Shown here in pieces: positions 6,874-13,401 of a stretch of DNA of 14,707 bases. Source of the DNA: JAGNZR01 sp051648485 (GTDB lineage Bacteria > Fusobacteriota > Fusobacteriia > Fusobacteriales > Fusobacteriaceae); the NCBI GenBank assembly GCA_051648485.1, contig JBOFFH010000026.1, positions 1 to 14,707 on the forward strand, in the 5' to 3' direction. Position numbers and translations under genes: made by a program. The notes under the pieces were generated by a model that saw only the letters and a program-made list of their open reading frames with translations, did no database searches and was not told the DNA's origin. Numbering within the stretch: the first letter of the stretch is position 1; the number at the start of each line of letters is the position of its first letter.

Positions 6874-7668
6874 CTAATCTAAAAGTGTTTTAGCTTTTTT
6901 ATAATTAAATATAGGTCCTTCTAAACAGATATAAGTTTCATCTATTTTACAGTGTCCACATTTTCCAACAGCACAAGACATATTTCTTTCAAAAGAAACC
7001 CATATTTTTTCTTCAGGAATTCCAAGTTTTAAGAATTCTAGTGCTGAGTATTTCATCATCATAGGAGGGCCAACAATAACAACTTCTAATTTGCTAAAAT
7101 CTTCTACTAATTTCATATGAGGGATATATTCTGTGACCATTCCAACACATTCTCCATCTATTCCACAGCCTTTATCTACTGTTAATATCATAGAAGTTTG
7201 GTGTCTCCAATGCATCATTTCATTTTTAAAAAGAATAGAATCAGTGTCTTTAAAACCAAAAAGTAAATCAAGATTAGTATCTTTGTCTTTGACAAATTTT
7301 TGTATAAGAGGTCTTATAGGAGCTGTTCCACTTCCACCTGCAACGATAATTAAATTTTTACCTTGATATTCTTCCATAGGAAATGAATTTCCATAAGCTC
7401 CTCTTAAAAACATATTGTCACCAGGAACGAGTTGAAAAAGAACATCTGTAACTCTACCGACTTTTCTAATTAAAAACTCTATCCATCCTTCTTCATGGTT
7501 AAAACCAGCTATAGATATAGGAGCTTCTCCTACTTTAGGTAAAGAAACTTGAATGAATTGTCCTGGAAGAGGTTTGATATCAGTTTCAACACGGAATAAC
7601 CACTCGATTTCACTTTCTTGATGAATACTTAAAAGTTTAGAAGCTTTAGGCATATATATATTATTCAT
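6874..7668 (-). CDS. asrB: Anaerobic sulfite reductase subunit B (FAD/NADH, 2Fe-2S)
   Basis: Electron-entry subunit of AsrABC, related to ferredoxin-NADP reductase and dihydroorotate dehydrogenase electron-transfer subunits. With the ATG at 7668 it has 264 residues. An FAD-binding barrel (about 10-100) is followed by the NAD-binding segment GGSGTAPIRPL at 111-121 and a C-terminal [2Fe-2S] site at C232, C237, C240 and C248. I prefer the ATG at 7668 because AGGTG (7679-7675) lies six bases upstream and the ATG overlaps the asrA stop as ATGAATAA (8 bases), a usual coupling arrangement. The in-frame GTG at 7677 would add three residues but is itself part of that binding site. Confidence 0.94.
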   Translation of the reverse strand: MNNIYMPKASKLLSIHQESEIEWLFRVETDIKPLPGQFIQVSLPKVGEAPISIAGFNHEEGWIEFLIRKVGRVTDVLFQLVPGDNMFLRGAYGNSFPMEEYQGKNLIIVAGGSGTAPIRPLIQKFVKDKDTNLDLLFGFKDTDSILFKNEMMHWRHQTSMILTVDKGCGIDGECVGMVTEYIPHMKLVEDFSKLEVVIVGPPMMMKYSALEFLKLGIPEEKIWVSFERNMSCAVGKCGHCKIDETYICLEGPIFNYKKAKTLLD

Positions 7669-8668
7669 TGATGTCACCTACCTTTTTATTTAATTTATTG
7701 ATGCAATTAATGTATGAAATATATTCAGGACAAGCATCCTCACAACGACCGCAGCCTGTACACATATGGGTACCGAATCTTTTTTTATAGTCAGAAATTT
7801 TATGCATAACTTTAAATCTCATACGATCACCTGTTTTTTTACGGAATTCATGATTTCCAGCCATAGTAGTAAATTTGTCCACATGACATGAAGCCCAAAC
7901 TCTTCTACGCTCTCCATTCTTTTCGTTCTCTTTATAAAAAACATCTTGAGTTGTAAAACAAGTACAAGTTGGACAAACAAAATTACAACGACCACAAGCG
8001 ATACATCTGTCATAATCTCTCCACATTTCTAAATCAACGACTTGAGAAAGTTCTAAATTTTCAGGAACATTAACTTTTTCAATGTTTTCTTCTACAAATT
8101 CCATTTTAAAATCTTTTTCTGTACCAGATGAAAAACTTTCTGAAAACTCTTCATTTTTTATATCTACATATATTTCATTTTCTTTAAAAGTAAAACCTAA
8201 ATCATAAGAGTCTGTTGTATTTGTTCCCATAGAGGCACAGAAACAACTGTTCCAACCTTGTCCTGGACAACCAATAACTGCAAACTTAATTTTATTTTTC
8301 ATTTCAGAATAGTATGCATCTGAAAATTTATTGTTTAAATAGATATTATCTAAACGATTAACAGAGTGCAAATCACAACTTCTAAGAAGAATTAAAATTT
8401 TCTTAGTATCTATTTCAGGTTTTATATACTCTTTTTCTGTAAAATAAAATAAAGTTTGAGTGATAGGAAGTATTATCTCTTTAGCTGAAAAGTGAGACTT
8501 ATCCTTTAAATTGATCTCTTCTAAAGAAGAAATTTTACCGTATTTGACAAGGTTTGTATCTGAAAAAGTTCCCTTATAAGGCAAAGTTATAGGGGCATAG
8601 ATGTCATACTCCTTAGAAAGAGAGTTAACGATAGAATTAAACTCTCCATTTGTAAAAACTTTTTTCAT
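7661..8668 (-). CDS. asrA: Anaerobic sulfite reductase subunit A (Fe-S electron transfer)
   Basis: Iron-sulfur subunit that carries electrons between AsrB and AsrC in the cytoplasm (335 residues, near the family's usual length). Two ferredoxin-type [4Fe-4S] motifs sit in the C-terminal half: C222, C225, C228, C232 in CIACGRCNFVCP and C303, C306, C309, C313 in CTGCGRCEDACP. Extra cysteines (C134, C142, C144, C235, C237, C261) are present. The N-terminal 200 residues hold the conserved block RSCDLHSVNRLD at 96-107 seen in AsrA and related hydrogenase beta subunits. The start has AGGAGG overlapping the stop codon of the upstream channel gene (gap 9 bases), so it is translated as part of a tight operon. 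Confidence 0.94.
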   Translation of the reverse strand: MKKVFTNGEFNSIVNSLSKEYDIYAPITLPYKGTFSDTNLVKYGKISSLEEINLKDKSHFSAKEIILPITQTLFYFTEKEYIKPEIDTKKILILLRSCDLHSVNRLDNIYLNNKFSDAYYSEMKNKIKFAVIGCPGQGWNSCFCASMGTNTTDSYDLGFTFKENEIYVDIKNEEFSESFSSGTEKDFKMEFVEENIEKVNVPENLELSQVVDLEMWRDYDRCIACGRCNFVCPTCTCFTTQDVFYKENEKNGERRRVWASCHVDKFTTMAGNHEFRKKTGDRMRFKVMHKISDYKKRFGTHMCTGCGRCEDACPEYISYINCINKLNKKVGDINE

Positions 8669-8677
8669 AAAATCCTC

Positions 8678-9454
8678 CTAATTTTTGTTTGAAGAAAAGT
8701 AATAAGCAGCTCCTAAACCTATTCCACCAGCCATATTTCCAAGAGTTACTGGAATTAAATTTTTAAACATAGGAATAATAAAAGCTGGATCTTGAAAAAT
8801 TGCCACAGAGAAAATTGTCATATTAGCAACACTGTGCTCTAAACCTATAGTGATAAAAGCAAATAAGCACCACCAAGTCATTATAAGTTTTCCTGATTCA
8901 GAAGTCATTTTGATTCCGCACCAAACAGCTAAACAGACTAAAATATTACAAAGAACTCCTCTAAAAAATAGATCTGAAAAAGGAGCACTTCCTTTTGCTA
9001 TAGACGTAGCAATGAAAAACTTGTTAACAGATTCAGCTCCAGGAATAAAATGCTTTGTTAATCCAGTTAGGTAGTAAAGATATCCACAGACAATAGAACC
9101 AAAAAAATTTCCAAAATAGCAAACTATCCAAAGAAAAAAAGTGTCCTTCCAAGAAGTCTTTCCTTTTAAAGAAGAAATAGTCAAAACTAAATTATTTCCA
9201 GTGAAAAGTTCACTTCCAGCCATTATAACTAAGCTTAAAGCTACCCCAAATGAAACTCCCATAAGAAGTCTAGCTCCAAGAGGTCCAATAACAGGAGCAG
9301 CTAATCCTCCGATTGTAAAAATAAGTAATATTCCAAGACCAACAAAAAATCCAGCCAGTGAAGACATTACAAAATATCTAGATAAACTATTCTTTAAATA
9401 AGAGACTTTTCCTGCACCAAGACAGGCAACTTTTTCAACAACATCTTTTAACAT
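8678..9454 (-). CDS. FNT-family anion channel, hydrosulfide channel (HSC/FNT3) type
   Basis: Six-helix membrane channel of the formate/nitrite transporter family (258 residues). Family signatures: GSELFTGNN at 80-88, RGVLCNILVCLAVW at 165-178, and EHSVANM at 206-212 with the pore histidine at 207. FNT proteins encoded with asrABC form the hydrosulfide channel branch characterised in Clostridioides difficile, so the likely job here is to export the HS- made by AsrABC. This is context-based; formate or nitrite transport is less likely but not excluded by motifs alone. Start chosen at 9454 because AGGAGGA lies seven bases upstream. A longer frame back to 9511 exists, but it would begin upstream of the -10 element at 9496-9491 and has no ribosome binding site. 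First gene of the five-gene asr operon. Confidence 0.88.
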   Translation of the reverse strand: MLKDVVEKVACLGAGKVSYLKNSLSRYFVMSSLAGFFVGLGILLIFTIGGLAAPVIGPLGARLLMGVSFGVALSLVIMAGSELFTGNNLVLTISSLKGKTSWKDTFFLWIVCYFGNFFGSIVCGYLYYLTGLTKHFIPGAESVNKFFIATSIAKGSAPFSDLFFRGVLCNILVCLAVWCGIKMTSESGKLIMTWWCLFAFITIGLEHSVANMTIFSVAIFQDPAFIIPMFKNLIPVTLGNMAGGIGLGAAYYFSSNKN

Positions 9455-9490
9455 AAATAAATCCTCCTTTATAATTACTATAGACATTGA

Positions 9491-9496
9491 ATTATA
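9491..9496 (-). promoter_or_regulatory. -10 element of the asr operon promoter
   Basis: On the minus strand a consensus TATAAT lies at 9496-9491, giving a start near 9484 and a 30-base leader to the channel gene. The -35 position (GGTTAT, 9519-9514) is poor. The centre of the CRP-type palindrome (between 9526 and 9527) lies at about -42, the class II activator position. This fits an activator-dependent promoter. Confidence 0.65.
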
Positions 9497-9518
9497 ACTT
9501 AAAAAAAACAAAAATAAC

Positions 9519-9534
9519 CGTGACTTAAGTCACG
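9519..9534. promoter_or_regulatory. CRP/FNR-type operator between asr operon and hcp
   Basis: A perfect 16-bp palindrome, CGTGACTTAAGTCACG, contains the CRP half-sites GTGA and TCAC with a 6-base spacer. It lies between two divergent transcription units, so there is no transcript for it to terminate. It sits at about -42 for the asr promoter. For hcp it would be near -40 if the weak TATTAA at 9554-9559 is the -10 element. The regulator encoded at 5193-5870 has the matching recognition helix. Confidence 0.75.
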
Positions 9535-9658
9535 TAAAAACATTTTTTTTGAATATTAAGAATTATAAAAAATATAAGAAAGGAAAAAAAGAATAAAATT
9601 TGTATAAAGATAGTAATATCTAAGTTAATTAAAAGGTTAATTTTATTAGGAGGGAACT

Positions 9659-11338
9659 ATGAGTATGTTTTGTTATCAGTGTCAAGAAACAGCAAAAAAC
9701 ACCGGCTGTACTGTAAGAGGAGTTTGTGGAAAACTTCCAATAGAAGCTAAAGTTCAAGATTTATTAGTTTATTTAACAAAGGGAATATCTGTTTGCAACA
9801 GTAAACTTCGTCATTTAGGAATAAAAGACACTAAAGTAGATTACTATGTAATAAATACTCTTTTTGTAACTATAACTAATGCAAACTTTGATGCTAAAAA
9901 ACTTTATTCTTTAGCAGAAGAAGGTGTAGAATTAAGAGATTCTTTATACGCTCAATGTTTAGAAAAAGGATTAGAAATAGAGGGTTATTATGCTCACCTT
10001 TTTCAACCTAAAGAAATAATTTTAAATTTTGAAAAAGCTTTAGAATTTGCAGAAGATGTTGGAGTCTTAAGAAATACGGATGAAGACAGACGTTCTTTAG
10101 TAGAAACAGTAACTTATGGACTTAAAGGGCTTTGTGCTTATTTGGAGCATGCTGCTAACTTAGGATATGAAAATGAAGATAATAGTGTTTTTTTAGAAAA
10201 AGCTTTAATAGATATAGAAAATCCAAACAAAACAGTGCCTGAGCTTATTCAATTAGTTTTAGATACTGGTATGTACGGTGTAAAAGCTATGGCACTTTTA
10301 GATAAAGCTAACACTGAATCTTATGGTCACCCTGAAGCAGGACAAGCTAATATTGGAGTTGGAGCTAATCCAGGAATTCTTATTTCAGGTCATGATTTAA
10401 AAGATATGGAAAGACTTTTAGAGCAAACTAAAGGTACAGGAGTAGATGTTTACACTCATTCTGAAATGCTTCCAGCAAATTATTATCCAGCTTTTAAAAA
10501 ATATGAAAATCTACGTGGAAATTATGGTGGATCTTGGTGGCATCAAGATAAAGAATTTACAACTTTTAATGGACCAGTTTTATTTACAAGTAACTGTATA
10601 GTTCCATATGCGTTTAGAGAATCAGCACCCAAATCGAGTAGTTATATAGGTAAAGTATTTACAACTAACTCTTCTGGAATGGAAGGATGTAAACATATAG
10701 AGTTGGACAAATTTGGAAACAAAGATTTTTCTGAAATTATAGAACTTGCTAAAAAATGTCAACCACCTATCGAAATAGAAAAAGGAACTGTAAATGGAGG
10801 ATTTGCTCATAACCAAGTTTTACAACTAGCTGATAAAATTGTAGAAGCAGTTAAATCTGGAGCTATAAAAAGATTTATAGTTATGGCAGGTTGTGATGGT
10901 AGAATGAATGATAGAAAATATTATGAAGAGTTTGCAGAAAACCTTCCTAAGGATACAGTTATTTTAACGGCTGGTTGTGCTAAATTCCGTTATTTAAAAT
11001 TACCTTTAGGAGATATTGGTGGAATACCAAGAGTTTTAGATGCCGGACAATGTAACGACTCTTACTCATTAGTAGTAATAGCTTTAGCTCTTAAAGAAGC
11101 TTTTGGACTTGAGAATATAAATGAACTTCCAATAGTTTATAATATAGCTTGGTATGAACAAAAAGCTGCAATAGTTCTTCTAGCTCTTTTATATTTAGGA
11201 GTTAAGAATATTCACTTAGGACCAACGTTACCAGCTTTTTTATCTCCTACTGTAGTAAAAGTTTTAGTGGAAAATTTTGGAATTTCTGGTATAACAACTG
11301 TGGAAGAAGATCTTAAGAAATTTGAATTAGCATATTAA
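9659..11338 (+). CDS. hcp: Hybrid cluster protein (hydroxylamine reductase)
   Basis: Cytoplasmic Fe-S enzyme that reduces hydroxylamine in vitro and acts on nitric oxide in vivo, protecting anaerobes from reactive nitrogen species (559 residues, full length). The N-terminal class I cubane motif is C5, C8, C17, C23. All seven hybrid-cluster ligands can be placed by comparison with Desulfovibrio Hcp: H245, E269, C313, C412 (GCDG), C440 (AGCAK), C465 (GQCND) and E500 (WYE). AGGAGGG (9648-9654) precedes the ATG by four bases. It is a single-gene unit ending at a strong terminator, and it is divergent from the asr operon across a CRP-type palindrome, so joint control by the asr-encoded regulator is likely. 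No partner hcr reductase gene is adjacent, so the electron donor is not evident. Confidence 0.96.
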   Translation: MSMFCYQCQETAKNTGCTVRGVCGKLPIEAKVQDLLVYLTKGISVCNSKLRHLGIKDTKVDYYVINTLFVTITNANFDAKKLYSLAEEGVELRDSLYAQCLEKGLEIEGYYAHLFQPKEIILNFEKALEFAEDVGVLRNTDEDRRSLVETVTYGLKGLCAYLEHAANLGYENEDNSVFLEKALIDIENPNKTVPELIQLVLDTGMYGVKAMALLDKANTESYGHPEAGQANIGVGANPGILISGHDLKDMERLLEQTKGTGVDVYTHSEMLPANYYPAFKKYENLRGNYGGSWWHQDKEFTTFNGPVLFTSNCIVPYAFRESAPKSSSYIGKVFTTNSSGMEGCKHIELDKFGNKDFSEIIELAKKCQPPIEIEKGTVNGGFAHNQVLQLADKIVEAVKSGAIKRFIVMAGCDGRMNDRKYYEEFAENLPKDTVILTAGCAKFRYLKLPLGDIGGIPRVLDAGQCNDSYSLVVIALALKEAFGLENINELPIVYNIAWYEQKAAIVLLALLYLGVKNIHLGPTLPAFLSPTVVKVLVENFGISGITTVEEDLKKFELAY

Positions 11339-11345
11339 TAACCAT

Positions 11346-11392
11346 AAAAAAGATTGGATATTGAGCTTAAATCTCATTGTTCAATCTTTTTT
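11346..11392 (+). terminator. Terminator of hcp
   Basis: A 20-bp stem with one T-T mismatch (11346-11365 with 11373-11392) has a 7-base loop and ends in six T. It starts seven bases after the hcp stop codon. Confidence 0.88.
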
Positions 11393-11434
11393 ATATTTGG
11401 ACTGAAAGATAATCTGATTTTTCAAAATTATATG

Positions 11435-11463
11435 TTGTAAGAAATATGTTTGAGTTGTATAAT
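11435..11463 (+). promoter_or_regulatory. Promoter of the hemA-hemC-cobA/hemD operon
   Basis: TTGTAA (11435-11440), a 17-base spacer and a consensus TATAAT (11458-11463) form a good sigma-70-type promoter. The start near 11470 leaves a leader of about 40 bases with no riboswitch-like structure that I can see. Confidence 0.75.
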
Positions 11464-11510
11464 TAAATTAAAACAAAATAGTGAAAAAATAAAAAATGAG
11501 GTTAGCAACT

Positions 11511-12500
11511 ATGCATTTAAAAAAATTTATAGTATTAGGAATAACACATAAACAGTATGATTTGAAAAAAAGAGAAGAATTCATTCGGAAAAACCCCCTA
11601 GAGATAATAGAACAGCTTTATCAAGAGGGGAAAATAACTGGATATATAGAACTTTCTACTTGTTTAAGATCGGAAATGTATTTAGAACTAGAAGAAAAAT
11701 TTAGTTTAGAATCATTGAAAAAAAATTTTGTCAATGAGGATATATTTTTTAAATTAGGAAGGGAAGGAGTGAAATATTTTTTTGAAGTTATTTGTGGATT
11801 TGAATCTGTGATAAAAGGAGAGGATCAAATTTTATCTCAAATAAAAAAAGCTTTTGAAATTTCTTTAGAAAAAAAGAGAACAACAACTGAATTAAATGTT
11901 ATTTTTAACAAGGGCATAGAGTTAGGCAAAAAATTTAGAAATAAAAGTAAAATATGTCATAATGCTCTTTCTTTGGAAGCAATCTCCATGAAATTCATAA
12001 AAAAACAAGTGAAAGATTTAAAAAATAAAAAAGTGCTACTTTTAGGAATTGGAGATTTGTCTGTTTCTATTGCTAAACTTTTAAAAAAAGAGGGAGTAAT
12101 TGATATAACTGTTACAAATAGAACTCAGCATAAATCTTTGGAAATAAAGGAAGCATTGGATGTTAAAATGATAGACTTTAAGGACAAGTTAACCGCAATT
12201 TTAGAAAGTGATGTAGTAATTTCAGCTACATCAGCTCCTCATTATATATTAAAAGCCGAAGAAATCGAAGAGATGTTAAAAAAAGATAAACATACATTTT
12301 TAGATTTAGCGGTACCTCGAGATATAGATGAAAAATTAGGAGATTTACCAAATGTAGATTTATATAATTTGGATAATCTTTGGAAAGTACATAATGAAAA
12401 TTTAGGTAATAGAGACAATGTTTTAATTGAATACAGCTATTTAATAGATGAGCAAATAGAACTTTTGAATAAATGGTATAAATATAAGCAGGGGGTATAA
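11511..12500 (+). CDS. hemA: Glutamyl-tRNA reductase, short form
   Basis: First committed enzyme of C5 tetrapyrrole synthesis: reduces glutamyl-tRNA(Glu) to glutamate-1-semialdehyde with NADPH. Seen: catalytic C51 in LSTCLRSE, the block GFESVIKGEDQILSQIKKAF (96-115), the NADPH loop GIGDLS (179-184), and LDLAVPRDID before LYNLDNL. Two departures from the textbook enzyme: STCN is STCL, and the conserved His of the HLF stretch appears to be Tyr89. At 329 residues it is about 90 shorter than E. coli HemA and ends after the linker helix, so the C-terminal dimerisation domain is missing or vestigial. I chose ATG 11511, which has GAGGT (11498-11502) eight bases upstream; ATG 11496 has no binding site and would add five residues. 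It is one base from hemC. Confidence 0.92.
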   Translation: MHLKKFIVLGITHKQYDLKKREEFIRKNPLEIIEQLYQEGKITGYIELSTCLRSEMYLELEEKFSLESLKKNFVNEDIFFKLGREGVKYFFEVICGFESVIKGEDQILSQIKKAFEISLEKKRTTTELNVIFNKGIELGKKFRNKSKICHNALSLEAISMKFIKKQVKDLKNKKVLLLGIGDLSVSIAKLLKKEGVIDITVTNRTQHKSLEIKEALDVKMIDFKDKLTAILESDVVISATSAPHYILKAEEIEEMLKKDKHTFLDLAVPRDIDEKLGDLPNVDLYNLDNLWKVHNENLGNRDNVLIEYSYLIDEQIELLNKWYKYKQGV

Positions 12501-12501
12501 A

Positions 12502-13401
12502 ATGAAAAAGAAAGTAATAATAGGAAGTAGAGGAAGCATTTTAGCTTTATCTCAAAGTGAAATGATTAAAAATCTTATTTTAGAAAAAAATTCTAATTTA
12601 GATATAGAAATAAAAACTATAGTTACAAGTGGAGATAAAGACTTGGTTAGCAACTGGAATAACAGTGACAAATCTTTAAAAAGCTTTTTTACTAAGGAGA
12701 TTGAACAAGAACTTTTAGATAAAAAAATAGATATAGCTGTGCACTCTATGAAAGATATGCCAATAATTTCTCCACCTGGTTTAGTTTTAGGAGCTGTTCC
12801 AGATCGTGAAGATAATAGAGATGTATTCATTTCAAAATCAGGACTTTTTTTAGAAGCGTTACCTTTAAATTCAGTAGTTGGTACAAGTTCTTTAAGAAGA
12901 ACTATGGCACTAAAAGAGTTAAGACCTGATTTGGAGATAAAACAGTTGAGAGGAAATATCCACACTCGTTTAAGAAAGCTCGAAGAAGGTCAATATGATG
13001 GAATAATTCTAGCAGCAGCAGGCCTTATAAGAGTAGGATTGAAAAATAAAATAACAGAATTTTTGAGCCATGAAAAAATGATGCCAGCACCAGCTCAAGG
13101 AGCTCTTTATATACAGTCGAGAGAGAATGATTTTGAAATATTAAATATTTTAAAAACAATTCATAATCCCAAAGTTGAAAAAGTTGTTAAAATAGAAAGA
13201 GAATTTTCTAAAATTTTTGATGGTGGTTGTCATACTCCTATGGGGTGCAGTGGTGAGATACTGTCGGATAAAATCCTTTTAAGTGGAATATATTGCCAAG
13301 ATGGAAAAATGTATAAGGCGGAAATATTGAGAGATGAAAAGTTAGGTGTAGAAATAGCCCAAGAGCTAGCATTGAAAATAAAGGAGCAAATAAATGCATA
13401 A
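12502..13401 (+). CDS. hemC: Porphobilinogen deaminase (hydroxymethylbilane synthase)
   Basis: Joins four porphobilinogen units into hydroxymethylbilane in the cytoplasm (299 residues, normal length). The cofactor-attachment cysteine is C243 in DGGCHTPMGC. The catalytic aspartate is D85 in HSMKDMP. Substrate-binding arginines include SSLRR (129-133) and R150, R156 around QLRGNIHTRLRKL. GRSG-like N-terminal region is IGSRGSILALSQ (8-19). The start has AGGGGGT just before it, inside the end of hemA; the genes are one base apart. Its stop overlaps the next gene as ATGCATAA. Operon order hemA-hemC-cobA/hemD supplies uroporphyrinogen III and precorrin-2, the route to siroheme and corrinoids. Confidence 0.96.
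   Translation: MKKKVIIGSRGSILALSQSEMIKNLILEKNSNLDIEIKTIVTSGDKDLVSNWNNSDKSLKSFFTKEIEQELLDKKIDIAVHSMKDMPIISPPGLVLGAVPDREDNRDVFISKSGLFLEALPLNSVVGTSSLRRTMALKELRPDLEIKQLRGNIHTRLRKLEEGQYDGIILAAAGLIRVGLKNKITEFLSHEKMMPAPAQGALYIQSRENDFEILNILKTIHNPKVEKVVKIEREFSKIFDGGCHTPMGCSGEILSDKILLSGIYCQDGKMYKAEILRDEKLGVEIAQELALKIKEQINA

Noticed and set aside
9455..9511. N-terminal extension of the FNT channel by 19 residues
   Set aside because: No ribosome binding site, and the start would be upstream of the predicted -10 element; the start at 9454 has AGGAGGA.
9519..9534. Palindrome as a terminator hairpin
   Set aside because: It lies between divergent genes, so neither transcript runs into it as a 3' end, and its folded stem would be only six base pairs. 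An operator fits better.
9623..9644. Direct repeat of GTTAATT before hcp as a second operator
   Set aside because: Two short AT-rich copies in an AT-rich leader are easily due to chance, and no known family motif is matched.
12552..12965. Minus-strand frame of 137 codons opposite hemC
   Set aside because: It lies wholly within the well-supported hemC gene and has no recognisable domain; a shadow frame.
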